Position numbers and translations under genes: made by a program
From: a virus
Length of the DNA: 22,721 bases
IMG/VR virus record: IMGVR_UViG_3300030099_003975
Span: 1 to 22,721 of that record
Strand: one strand, 5' to 3'
Notes under the pieces: model-generated
The model's database searches: none
Seen by the model: the letters and a program-made list of their open reading frames with translations, nothing else
Told to the model about the DNA's origin: nothing
Shown: positions 4,529 to 11,122 of the stretch, piece by piece
Position numbering within the stretch: position 1 is the stretch's first letter
How the letters are laid out: each line of letters opens with the position of its first letter

Positions 4529-4920
4529 TGGCAACATACAGTCCAGAAGAAGTAAAAGAATTATTTGAAGAAATTGCTAAGTTAAAAGAAGAAGTCAAAC
4601 ACTACAAGCGTATATGGAAAAAAGCTGAATCAAACTATGAATATATGTTTGATAGACATAAAGAGAAAGAAAAAATTATAAAGCAATGTAAAATGTTTGA
4701 GGACTTGATGATTGATTATTGTTTAGAGCAAAAGAGATTGCATGTACATAATCATAATCATTGTGTAAAACAGGTAGTTAATAAAGTACCTGATGAAGAC
4801 TTACAAACTGTTTCAGCAGCATTTGAAGCAAGACTCAAAGATAGATGTAATGAAAAAGAACCTGGCTTATTTGAATTAGTGATGCAATCTTTAAACATAG
4901 AATCATCTGTAAAAGGATAG
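4528..4920 (+). CDS. 130-aa coiled-coil hypothetical early protein
   Basis: Translation begins MATYSPEEVKELFEEIAKLK. Residues 7-60 have clear heptad-like spacing with many Glu and Lys, so a coiled coil is likely. A His-rich stretch follows (LHVHNHNHCVKQV, about residues 72-84) with a nearby Cys that could bind metal. An excellent GGAGG lies 5-6 nt before the start. I recognise no family; the His cluster is the only unusual feature. Confidence 0.65.
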   Translation: MATYSPEEVKELFEEIAKLKEEVKHYKRIWKKAESNYEYMFDRHKEKEKIIKQCKMFEDLMIDYCLEQKRLHVHNHNHCVKQVVNKVPDEDLQTVSAAFEARLKDRCNEKEPGLFELVMQSLNIESSVKG

Positions 4921-4928
4921 GAGATAAA

Positions 4929-5108
4929 ATGGCAAAACAATTTCAAGTGGTAAAAGTAGCAATAGAAATTCATGAAGACAATTGGAATGATGACCTGCAA
5001 GTGCTTGTATATAATGGTGATAAGCTTGTAGACGAGTACGATTATTACGAAGATATGGAAGTAATAGAAGTATCAACAAATTTAATAACCGACATAAAGG
5101 AGGCGTAA
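4929..5108 (+). CDS. 59-aa acidic hypothetical early protein
   Basis: Translation begins MAKQFQVVKVAIEIHEDNWN and ends NLITDIKEA. GGAG lies 5 nt before ATG 4929. The pattern of alternating strands (FQVVKVAIEI, LQVLVYNGDKLV) and an acidic tyrosine-rich turn (DEYDYYEDMEV) suggests a small beta-sheet protein. The stop shares a base with the next start (TAATG). Function unknown. It fills a gap that would otherwise appear empty. Confidence 0.6.
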   Translation: MAKQFQVVKVAIEIHEDNWNDDLQVLVYNGDKLVDEYDYYEDMEVIEVSTNLITDIKEA

Positions 5109-5311
5109 TGAAGGACAACAAGACAGAACTAGTTAGAAAACATCTAGTAAAAAAAGGACAGATAACAACTTGGGAAGCAATCACAAAATACAGAGCAACT
5201 AGATTGTCGGATATTATCTATCGATTACGTAATGATGGTTGGAGTATTATGAGTGAGATGCATAAAGATAAAGATGGTATGCGATATGCCATCTATCATT
5301 TACAGGAGTAA
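5108..5311 (+). CDS. Small winged-helix DNA-binding protein
   Basis: The 67-residue protein has the layout of phage winged helix-turn-helix proteins: 'VRKHLVKKGQITTWEAITKY' (about residues 9-28), a recognition region 'RATRLSDIIYRLRNDGWSI', and a wing with 'DKDGMRYAIYHL'. In this family 'L..G.IT.wEAi..Y...RLsd.I..LR..G..I' is characteristic. GGAGG lies 5 nt before ATG 5108, overlapping the upstream stop. A role in regulating phage genes or replication is inferred; the target is unknown. Confidence 0.7.
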   Translation: MKDNKTELVRKHLVKKGQITTWEAITKYRATRLSDIIYRLRNDGWSIMSEMHKDKDGMRYAIYHLQE

Positions 5312-5314
5312 TAC

Positions 5315-5389
5315 ATGAAAGAAAATATAGGTTGGATAGTAACCTTTGTATTTCTTGCTGTCGTATGGGTAGTGGTGATAGCACAATGA
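5315..5389 (+). CDS. 24-aa single-pass membrane peptide
   Basis: The peptide begins MKENIGWIVTFVFLAVVWVV and has one hydrophobic segment from Ile5 to Ala23. AGGAG is 6 nt before ATG 5315. Its stop overlaps the start of the Xre-type gene as ATGA at 5386-5389, which argues that it is translated and coupled to that gene. Function unknown; a regulatory leader peptide is one option. Confidence 0.5.
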   Translation: MKENIGWIVTFVFLAVVWVVVIAQ

Positions 5390-5898
5390 TGTACAGAGAA
5401 TTGGTGAAAGCTCTAATCGCCAAGAGAAAAAAGTTTAGAGTAGATACGATGACATTATCTCAAATGGTTGGTGTAGCTGATAGTTTGGTAGGAGACTGGG
5501 AACGTGGTAAAAAGTTCCCATCTGCTGCCAATCTATTTGCCTGGTGCAACGCACTTGAGGTAGACCTTGTGATTCGTAATTATGAAACAGAATGTCCACC
5601 AGACTTTGAAGCAACATCTGCCTCCATTGAATGGTGTCAACAACAGGATATAAACTATGACGAAGAAAGACAAAAATTTACAAACTACTACATCTCAAGA
5701 GGGAGAACCAGCCACAACTGGGAATCAATGTTCAAACTCTGGGTCCAAAGAACCATCGAGTTTAGACGAGAGAGGCAAGGAAATAATAGCAACATGGATA
5801 AGACATCGCCATCCTATGTTCGAGACAGACGTAGACGATTCCTTGATATGTCAAATGTATCGAGTAAGTTTCTTGAAAGAAAAAGTAAAGACGAGTGA
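5386..5898 (+). CDS. Xre-type helix-turn-helix protein with a DnaT/O-like C-terminal segment
   Basis: From ATG 5386 the 170-aa protein has an Xre-type domain at about residues 22-63 ('MTLSQMVGVADSLVGDWERG' then 'P.AANLFAWCNAL'). Residues 91-130 ('YDEERQKFTNYYISRGRTSH' then 'NWESMFKLWVQR') match the 'F..Y........W...F..W' pattern seen at the end of DnaT-like and lambda O-like replication proteins that load helicase. The C-terminal 40 residues are Arg/Lys/Ser-rich. The ATG at 5332 would overprint the 24-aa peptide, so 5386 (ATGA overlap) is preferred. The combination suggests an origin-binding initiator or a repressor-initiator hybrid; this is inferred from motifs. Its last 242 nt also encode the start of the next gene in another frame. 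Confidence 0.6.
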   Translation: MMYRELVKALIAKRKKFRVDTMTLSQMVGVADSLVGDWERGKKFPSAANLFAWCNALEVDLVIRNYETECPPDFEATSASIEWCQQQDINYDEERQKFTNYYISRGRTSHNWESMFKLWVQRTIEFRRERQGNNSNMDKTSPSYVRDRRRRFLDMSNVSSKFLERKSKDE

Positions 5899-6229
5899 GT
5901 TGATTACTGCTCTTGCTAACTGCAAAGAATTGATGAAGCCATGTAAAATAGCTGATGTCCAGATTATGCTTGAAACTGTATGTTCCACATTTAGTTGTGC
6001 CGCACCAGTTGAGTTAGGTCTACAAACCTATTGGGAATTACTAAAGAAATATCCTGCTGGGTTATTTCCTTATGCAACATTACATATTTGTGGCACATAT
6101 AAATACAGACATTTGCCAATGCCAACTGAGTTTATACAGTATCTAGAGAATGATATGCAAAGGTGTCAACACTTTCTTGGAATCCTTGATAATGCAGCAG
6201 AATGGGCTTTACATTTCGAACAAACATAA
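5657..6229 (+). CDS. 190-aa protein of the replication region, overlapping the Xre gene by 242 nt
   Basis: From ATG 5657 the first 35 residues are hydrophilic and Ser/Thr/Gln-rich, as expected of a segment overprinted on another frame. A compact helical part follows from residue 36 ('LDERGKEIIATWIRH', 'LITALANCKELMKPCKIADV', 'LKKYPAGLFPYATLHICGTY'). AGGA lies about 8 nt before 5657. Internal ATGs at 5816, 5855 and 5933 have no ribosome binding site, so the long overlap is favoured but not proven. Its place after an O-like protein suggests a lambda P or DnaC-like loader role, but I see no Walker motif and recognise no family. Confidence 0.55.
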   Translation: MTKKDKNLQTTTSQEGEPATTGNQCSNSGSKEPSSLDERGKEIIATWIRHRHPMFETDVDDSLICQMYRVSFLKEKVKTSELITALANCKELMKPCKIADVQIMLETVCSTFSCAAPVELGLQTYWELLKKYPAGLFPYATLHICGTYKYRHLPMPTEFIQYLENDMQRCQHFLGILDNAAEWALHFEQT

Positions 6230-6248
6230 TATAAAGTAGGAGTTACAT

Positions 6249-6818
6249 ATGAGTAGTGTAGTCAACATAGATAGACATAAAGGTATTGGTGGATCAGATT
6301 CTGGGATTCTTATGCAAGAATCATTGAGTGGTATACACAACCTTTGGCTATTGAAAACACAACGTAAAGAACCAGATGACTTATCAGATGTCTTGCCAGT
6401 ACAAATGGGTGTACTGACAGAAGATTTTAATAGGTCATGGTTTACAAAACAAACTGGTATTAAGACTGAACCTTATCCAAATGTTATAGTAGATGGATTT
6501 AGATATGCACACTTTGATGGTGTAACTCTTCCCCATCAAAAAGAAATTATTGAGTGTAAACATACCAATGCTTTCAATACTATGCGTAAGGTAAAGGCTA
6601 AATACTATGCACAAATCCAACATTATATACTGTTATCCAAGTTAGATACTTGTTTCTTATCAGTATTTTTTGGAAATATGAAATGGGAATACATAACCAT
6701 TGAAAAAAATCTACAGTATCAAATAGAACTGTTGAAAAGACAGGAACTATTTTGGGAACTAGTAGAAAAAGACGAAGAACCAACAGAGGATAATACCTCA
6801 TGGAGACTATATGAGTAA
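6249..6818 (+). CDS. YqaJ-type 5'-3' exonuclease (phage recombination nuclease)
   Basis: The 189-aa protein carries the PD-(D/E)XK exonuclease motifs of the YqaJ/lambda-Exo family: GIGGSD at residues 12-17, Glu58 in a helix (VLTEDF), Asp90 in 'HFDG', the E-x-K pair Glu102/Lys104 in 'IIECKH', and Gln122/Gln124-His125-Tyr126 in 'YAQIQHY'. Such enzymes resect double-stranded DNA for annealing recombination. A GGAG site lies 7 nt before the start. The following two genes, a candidate annealing protein and SSB, complete a lambda Red-like set. Length is typical of the shorter members. Confidence 0.82.
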   Translation: MSSVVNIDRHKGIGGSDSGILMQESLSGIHNLWLLKTQRKEPDDLSDVLPVQMGVLTEDFNRSWFTKQTGIKTEPYPNVIVDGFRYAHFDGVTLPHQKEIIECKHTNAFNTMRKVKAKYYAQIQHYILLSKLDTCFLSVFFGNMKWEYITIEKNLQYQIELLKRQELFWELVEKDEEPTEDNTSWRLYE

Positions 6819-7245
6819 GACAACTAACTATACAAAAGAACTTATTGATAATTTTAAAACCAAATATAAATTATCTGGTAGTGATTTTTGGGAACTTAAC
6901 AGAGGTGGTAGAGAGTTAATAATTATCAAACATAATGCAGTCGAAAGAATTGCTATGCAGGAGAATATGTCCTGGACTTTGACTATTGAAAACTTTGCAC
7001 CTGATGTTGTAGTCAAATGTCGTGCTACATGGAAAGATAATCAAATTGAATCATTTGGTGAATGTACACCACAAAACAATAAGAACTCTTTTCCATATGC
7101 TATGGCAGAGAAACGTGCAGTAGATAGATGTGTGTTAAAATTATTAAATGCACATGCATATATCTATTCAAGTAGTGAGTCAGATGATTTTAAAGAACCA
7201 AAAGAATCTAAGGAAGAACAATTAATAAGTAGAGGTGAAAAATAA
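6811..7245 (+). CDS. Candidate single-strand annealing protein
   Basis: The 144-aa protein has 'KYKLSGSDFWELNRGGRELI' near residues 18-37, a beta-rich middle ('MSWTLTIENFAPDVVVKCRA') and 'FPYAMAEKRAVDRCVLKLL' at residues 94-112. An A(E/T)KRA(x)DR-helix near the end is typical of Rad52/Erf-like phage annealing proteins and of related helper proteins. It lies between an exonuclease and SSB, which is the usual place for one. The C-terminus is charged and disordered. The start overlaps the nuclease gene by 8 nt. Function is inferred from motif and context; the fold is unconfirmed. Confidence 0.55.
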   Translation: MSKTTNYTKELIDNFKTKYKLSGSDFWELNRGGRELIIIKHNAVERIAMQENMSWTLTIENFAPDVVVKCRATWKDNQIESFGECTPQNNKNSFPYAMAEKRAVDRCVLKLLNAHAYIYSSSESDDFKEPKESKEEQLISRGEK

Positions 7246-7640
7246 TGTATAACAAAATAACATTGATAGGAAGATTAGGTAGAGATGTAGAGTCTAAAAC
7301 TTCTAGTGGTGGTACTAAATACTGGAGATTTAGTATTGCTACTAATGAATGGATTAAATCAAAAGATATGGAAGAGACAACTTGGCATAACATCACATGC
7401 TTTAATGATTTTATTGGTAGACAATTAGATGATAAAGGTAAAGCTGGTACGTTGCTTTATATAGAAGGTAAACAGCAATACAGTACTTACACTAATAAAG
7501 ATAATCAAGAAGTAACTGTTGGTCAGGTAGTATTAGATAAGTTTAATTCTGTTTGTCATATCATGGAAAGGTCAACACCTAAAACTACAGGTAATGTAAA
7601 AAAAGATGATGATGAATTTAATGATGATATGCCATTTTAG
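7245..7640 (+). CDS. ssb: Single-stranded DNA-binding protein
   Basis: The 131-aa protein begins MYNKITLIGRLGRDVE, the classic SSB OB-fold start, followed by 'WRFSIATNEWI', 'TTWHNITCFN', 'TLLYIEGKQQYSTY' and 'GQVVLDKF'. The C-terminus ends DDDEFNDDMPF, the acidic tip with terminal hydrophobics that binds partner proteins. SSB coats single-stranded DNA in replication and recombination. The start shares a base with the preceding stop (TAATG), with GAGGTG upstream. Confidence 0.92.
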   Translation: MYNKITLIGRLGRDVESKTSSGGTKYWRFSIATNEWIKSKDMEETTWHNITCFNDFIGRQLDDKGKAGTLLYIEGKQQYSTYTNKDNQEVTVGQVVLDKFNSVCHIMERSTPKTTGNVKKDDDEFNDDMPF

Positions 7641-7648
7641 GAGGTGAT

Positions 7649-7699
7649 ATGTTAGTAGGAATATTAGTAATATTGTGGACAGTAGGAATGACTGTATGA
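7649..7699 (+). CDS. 16-aa hydrophobic peptide
   Basis: The peptide MLVGILVILWTVGMTV is entirely hydrophobic. A strong GGAGGTG lies 5 nt before ATG 7649, and the stop overlaps the next start as ATGA. It is at the lower limit for a membrane helix, so it may simply couple translation of the next gene. It repeats the arrangement seen at 5315-5389. Confidence 0.4.
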   Translation: MLVGILVILWTVGMTV

Positions 7700-7932
7700 A
7701 AGTAAAAGCTAGACAAAGAGATGTATATTATTTTATTAAACACTATATTGCGGCATATAAAACATCTCCAACATATAAAGAAATATGTGCTGGTTGTAGA
7801 ATAAAAAGTAAAAGTCATGCTTATAATTTAGTATCACATCTTGTAGATGAGGGTTACATTGAAAAAATAAAAGGTGTACATATGGTTAGGCAGTTGAAGC
7901 TAACCAAGAAAAGGTATAGGATTATGATGTAA
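7696..7932 (+). CDS. LexA-like winged-helix DNA-binding protein
   Basis: From ATG 7696 the 78-aa protein begins MKVKARQRDVYYFIKHYIAA and has 'TSPTYKEICAGCRIKSKSHA' and 'LVSHLVDEGYIEKIKG'. This is the layout of the LexA N-terminal DNA-binding domain: 'rQ.e.l.fI..y....g.sPt..Ei....g..s.s.v...l..L...GyI'. There is no protease domain, so it is a stand-alone DNA-binding module, as in many phage regulators. It is the last gene before the operon terminator. The ATG at 7675 lies inside the 16-aa peptide and lacks a binding site. Target unknown. Confidence 0.75.
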   Translation: MKVKARQRDVYYFIKHYIAAYKTSPTYKEICAGCRIKSKSHAYNLVSHLVDEGYIEKIKGVHMVRQLKLTKKRYRIMM

Positions 7933-7971
7933 TTCTCGAGTTGAGGGTGTAAATCGCCCTTAATCCATGTT

Positions 7972-7999
7972 AGGCCTCCATATGCGAGGCCTTTTTTTT
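7972..7999 (+). terminator. Strong intrinsic terminator of the early operon
   Basis: AGGCCTC (7972-7978) pairs with GAGGCCT (7986-7992) around a 7-nt loop, followed by an unbroken run of T to 7999. No U-run flanks it on the minus strand, so it mainly stops rightward transcription before the convergent late operon. A second small hairpin (AGGG/CCCT) lies just upstream near 7944-7960. Confidence 0.88.
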
Positions 8000-8063
8000 A
8001 ATGATATATTGGTATAAGAAAGGGTATAAAAAGCTGTATATGAGGCTGTAAGGGGGCAAGTTT

Positions 8064-8210
8064 TTATCGAAATGGTTGCCAATTATCTAGTTCTTGCTGA
8101 AATGTATCTTTTTTTATTATATCTGCAGATTCTTTCAAAGGGTTTACGATTTGCTTTCCAAAAAAGATTATCAATGTAAATAAAAGAATTATTATTAATA
8201 CATCTTTCAC
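8064..8210 (-). CDS. 48-aa single-pass membrane protein, end of late operon
   Basis: GTG 8210 overlaps the stop of the nuclease gene (GTGA), with CAGGAG 8 nt upstream, so this start is preferred over ATG 8258, which would overlap by 52 nt. The protein has one hydrophobic segment at residues 4-17 (VLIIILLFTLIIFF), then a charged amphipathic tail ending WQPFR. Function unknown; its place near holin-like genes could mean a lysis accessory. Confidence 0.55.
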   Translation of the reverse strand: MKDVLIIILLFTLIIFFGKQIVNPLKESADIIKKDTFQQELDNWQPFR

Positions 8211-8482
8211 TTCAATAACTCCTGGACTTCTTCCAATAGCTCTTGTTGTGTACCCCATTGCTCTGTAAATTTTTTTGGACTGAAATGATAACTGTATTCA
8301 GATGTTCTATGGTGAGGCGGACATAGTGGTATAGTGCAAGTGTAGTCAGATTTCTTACCTAACATAAACTTCTCTTGGATATGATGTATCTCTGCTGGAC
8401 TATCGTAATAACCCATCTTTCTACAAATAATACAACCTAAGTCGACTACCTTTTGATAATGCTCTTTGACTACTTTTTTCAT
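8207..8482 (-). CDS. Ref-like HNH nuclease
   Basis: The 91-aa protein has two Cys (C17, C20 in 'GCIICRK'), His33-His34 in 'EIHHI', Cys54 and His57-His58 in 'PLCPPHHRT', and later 'HFSPKKFTEQWGTQQELLEE'. This is the signature of the Ref-like HNH family, whose known member, phage P1 Ref, is a RecA-dependent nuclease. Whether RecA dependence applies here cannot be seen. It sits in the late operon, after the holin-like gene and away from the recombination genes. The ribosome binding site is weak. Confidence 0.75.
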   Translation of the reverse strand: MKKVVKEHYQKVVDLGCIICRKMGYYDSPAEIHHIQEKFMLGKKSDYTCTIPLCPPHHRTSEYSYHFSPKKFTEQWGTQQELLEEVQELLK

Positions 8483-8917
8483 TTATCTTCTAACTAGACT
8501 ACCACCAAAATATAATCCTATTATACTTGATACTACATGAGTATCCAATGGTGTAATTACCAAACCATCTAAAGGTTTCCATAAAGTCATATCAGTACTG
8601 CTGCTGAATATCCAAAACCCTGATGATACTGCTTCGGTATAGCCAACATAAATATTTAAACTTGGATCTATGAAAGGTGCTAGTTTGGGTAAAACTATTA
8701 TTGCCATCACACACATCAATGCGATATATCTTCTTGTGTTCTTGGTAAATTGGTCGGTAACATTCCTGGCTTTATCAAACTGTTTACTTTGAAATCCTGC
8801 TCTATGCATTAGAGCTTTCTGTTCATCAGCTTTGTCCTTAGCTTTCTGGGCCATGATAGATAGCACTCCACCTATAACTGTAGATGCTCCCATACTAATT
8901 AATTCCATTGGTATCAT
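8483..8917 (-). CDS. Holin-like membrane protein common in marine phages
   Basis: The 144-aa protein begins MIPMELISMGASTVIGGVLS, has a charged helix at about residues 24-50, a membrane segment at about 61-82 (RYIALMCVMAIIVLPKLAPF), and a conserved C-terminal part 'LVITPLDTHVVSSIIGLYFG', also hydrophobic. The 'GLVITPLDTH..S.IIGLYFGGSL' ending is one I recognise from putative holins of marine phages. The holin role is inferred from topology and context, not proven. No endolysin adjoins it. Confidence 0.6.
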   Translation of the reverse strand: MIPMELISMGASTVIGGVLSIMAQKAKDKADEQKALMHRAGFQSKQFDKARNVTDQFTKNTRRYIALMCVMAIIVLPKLAPFIDPSLNIYVGYTEAVSSGFWIFSSSTDMTLWKPLDGLVITPLDTHVVSSIIGLYFGGSLVRR

Positions 8918-8918
8918 G

Positions 8919-9296
8919 CTATCGACCTAGTGGGTTATCATTGACTATCTCATACAGTTTCTCAAATTCCTTTTCTGACCATTCAGATACTCTATCCTCT
9001 GCTTTCTCAATCTCATCGTAGATTTCAGATATTTCATCTTTCATCTCTGTAAGCTGTATGGTTTGTGTCTCTATGATACCTTCGAGCTTGGCTATCCTAT
9101 CCAATAACCCTGACGTATCTGCCTTCTTAATCTTACCCAGTCTTGTATTTATCTTCTTGATATCATCTACTGTACTTTGGAGCTTTGAATCGTTTTGACT
9201 CATTTTGTAGATTACTCCACCTGCTGCTGGAATTATTGTCAAGAGCAATGATAGTAATACTGCTGGTGTTAAGGTTATCGACTTGCTGCCCTCCAT
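8919..9296 (-). CDS. Membrane-anchored coiled-coil protein (holin/spanin-like topology)
   Basis: From ATG 9296 (AGGAG 8 nt upstream) the 125-aa protein has an N-terminal membrane segment, residues 8-30 ('TPAVLLSLLLTIIPAAGGVI'), and then a long coiled coil to about residue 115 rich in Glu, Lys and Asp. One N-terminal helix plus a periplasmic-type coiled coil is the topology of inner-membrane spanins and of some holin partners. Its first 44 codons overlap the end of the upstream 514-aa gene by 134 nt in a different frame; the good binding site supports the start. Function inferred only. Confidence 0.6.
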   Translation of the reverse strand: MEGSKSITLTPAVLLSLLLTIIPAAGGVIYKMSQNDSKLQSTVDDIKKINTRLGKIKKADTSGLLDRIAKLEGIIETQTIQLTEMKDEISEIYDEIEKAEDRVSEWSEKEFEKLYEIVNDNPLGR

Positions 9297-10707
9297 ATAT
9301 CATCTCCTGTTGTAGGCTTATAGTTTCCACCAATGTAATTGATTCTGTTATGTTTTGCAAATAAGCAATCGGTAATGGAAGTTGTGCTATGGTTTTAGGC
9401 CTCGAAGTATTGACAGGCAAAGTAGCTTTAGGTTTGCTAATCTTCTTCTTAGCTGTGCTTGTAGGTCTATCAGTTTTAGCATTACCTTTTGCTTTAGACT
9501 TAGGTTTAGACTTGCTGTCTCTACTGTCTCCTCTATCTTCTTTGCTATCGGTTGCTGCAACTTCTGTTGTGTCGCTTGGCTCTCCTCCTTTGTCGGCATT
9601 GGCTTTGCTTTCACCACTACTTTCTTTGCTCCCTTCTTCGGTGTCGGTACTTGTGTCTGGTTCAGGTTCTGATAATTCGCCTCCTGTTTCTGCTTTTGCC
9701 TCAGCGACTTCAATTTGTCCTTCTGTTTCTGGCTCAATTTTCCGTCCTTCATTCTCTGCTCCTGCCATTTCTGGCTGTTGTGGTTCAATTTCTGCAATCT
9801 CCTGGATTGGTTGAATCTCAGCAATCTCAGGTATATCAATAGGCATCTCCACCTGTATCTCTGGTATAGGTGTAGGCATATCAATTTCTAATGGCACATC
9901 TATTAACTCTGGCATATCTACTTCAATCGGTTCAATGTCTGGGATATCAGGTATTTCAGATATTGTGCCGCCAATACTTGGCAATGTTGGTACGTCTTGA
10001 ATCAAATCAAGAGTTACTTCTGTAGATAAATCAAGACCACCAATCATAGTTTCTTCTTCTACTACTTCTGTAATCTGTTGAATAATAGGTTCAACTATAG
10101 GTTCTACATATTCTTCAATAGTAAATGAAAGATTAATGTTATCTATTATAGGCCCAAACCAGCTACTACTATTGCCAGTATCATTACCTACAATATTTAA
10201 GTTCACATCTAAATCATTGGTATTGAAAGTGCCTATAACTTCTTCACTAAATGAGTAATCAGCCCACCCATCTTCATAGGGTATAGCCGAAATATTTTGA
10301 ATTATCTCAATAGAATCTGTTGCTGAAAGAGTAATCGTGCTTACGATTGTGTCATCTGCACCTGCTGTACACCATTGATTACCTGTGTTACCACAACCAA
10401 TACCTTGATAATCCATGTGTATTTCTTTGACTACATGATTCTCTGGTATACCTGATACATCTACATCTTGGCTAATACTGCCACCTTGATATCTAAATCG
10501 CATACTCTTTGATGCAGAGTTAGAATAGGTATTGGGGTCTCGTTTGACTTTATCTTGATTGTTATCTGATAACTCCCAACCAGAAGTATCAGTAGTAAAA
10601 CTATTGTTATTTAGTAGGTTGTCCGTAGTCTCCTGTGCGTTTAGGTTTGTCAACATTAAACTTGACACGCCTAGCCATAGGATTACGAATGATGTTATTT
10701 TCTTCAT
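9163..10707 (-). CDS. 514-aa secreted protein with beta-rich N-terminal domain and Pro/acidic tail
   Basis: Residues 1-24 form a signal peptide (MKKITSFVILWLGVSSLMLT...NAQ). Residues 25-200 resemble a carbohydrate-binding-type beta domain: 'NLLNNNSFTTDTSGWELS', 'MRFRYQGGSISQDVDVS' and a Cys pair. Residues 200-310 are Pro/Glu/Ile-rich repeats ('EIDMPTPIPEIQVEMPIDIP'), and 310-430 are low-complexity acidic, then Lys-rich. A GAGGAA site lies 7 nt before the start. Its start lies within the preceding gene (101-nt overlap) and its end within the next (134-nt overlap). A surface or virion-release role is conceivable; similar proteins occur beside lysis genes of marine phages. I cannot assign a function. 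Confidence 0.65.
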   Translation of the reverse strand: MKKITSFVILWLGVSSLMLTNLNAQETTDNLLNNNSFTTDTSGWELSDNNQDKVKRDPNTYSNSASKSMRFRYQGGSISQDVDVSGIPENHVVKEIHMDYQGIGCGNTGNQWCTAGADDTIVSTITLSATDSIEIIQNISAIPYEDGWADYSFSEEVIGTFNTNDLDVNLNIVGNDTGNSSSWFGPIIDNINLSFTIEEYVEPIVEPIIQQITEVVEEETMIGGLDLSTEVTLDLIQDVPTLPSIGGTISEIPDIPDIEPIEVDMPELIDVPLEIDMPTPIPEIQVEMPIDIPEIAEIQPIQEIAEIEPQQPEMAGAENEGRKIEPETEGQIEVAEAKAETGGELSEPEPDTSTDTEEGSKESSGESKANADKGGEPSDTTEVAATDSKEDRGDSRDSKSKPKSKAKGNAKTDRPTSTAKKKISKPKATLPVNTSRPKTIAQLPLPIAYLQNITESITLVETISLQQEMIYGGQQVDNLNTSSITIIALDNNSSSRWSNLQNESKRFKAPKYSR

Positions 10708-11119
10708 CTAATATTCCTCGTTTTCTATATTCTATAATAGCTTCCTTGCCAATCAAACCATTAACAGGACAGGGCGACCCTGCTGCTATCATAGCTTCAA
10801 ATACTCTAGCATCTTGACAGAGCAATGCTGTAGCAGATATCTTCAAGCCCATCTGAGCAAGAGACCTAGATAGTTTTATTCTTTGACAGAACTCGTCAAC
10901 AATATGTGAGCCACCTGAGATACCAAGAAATCCTGCTGATATACCACCTGATGCGCCAACCACACATATATCACTATATGCTCCTGATGGTGCTACTGAG
11001 GGTACTGAGGGTGGTGATACAGGCATATCCTTGTATCGGATATTACTGTCGGCTGCTTCACATTGAGATATATATGCTAGGGTTATGGCAAGTATTACTA
11101 TGAGGGCTACACTGCGCAT
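10607..11119 (-). CDS. 170-aa secreted protein of unknown function
   Basis: From ATG 11119 the protein has a signal peptide (MRSVALIVILAITLAYISQC, probable cleavage after EA), then 'SNIRYKDMPVSPPSVPSVAP', a hydrophobic Gly-rich stretch ('VGASGGISAGFLGISGG'), and a conserved-looking part with 'LCQDARVFEAMIAAGSPCPV' and 'GLIGKEAI'. The four Cys of the mature part could form disulfides. I recall related proteins in marine podoviruses but know no function. No clear binding site is seen. Its last 101 nt encode the signal peptide of the next gene in another frame. Confidence 0.62.
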   Translation of the reverse strand: MRSVALIVILAITLAYISQCEAADSNIRYKDMPVSPPSVPSVAPSGAYSDICVVGASGGISAGFLGISGGSHIVDEFCQRIKLSRSLAQMGLKISATALLCQDARVFEAMIAAGSPCPVNGLIGKEAIIEYRKRGILDEENNIIRNPMARRVKFNVDKPKRTGDYGQPTK

Positions 11120-11122
11120 ACA

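Noticed and set aside
8210-8258. N-terminal extension of the 48-aa membrane protein to ATG 8258
   Set aside because: GTG 8210 has CAGGAG at good spacing and the usual 4-nt overlap, while ATG 8258 would overlap the nuclease gene by 52 nt.
9382-9842. Several plus-strand frames opposite the 514-aa secreted protein
   Set aside because: They are by-products of the low-complexity Ser/Glu/Pro/Lys coding sequence on the minus strand and lack binding sites.
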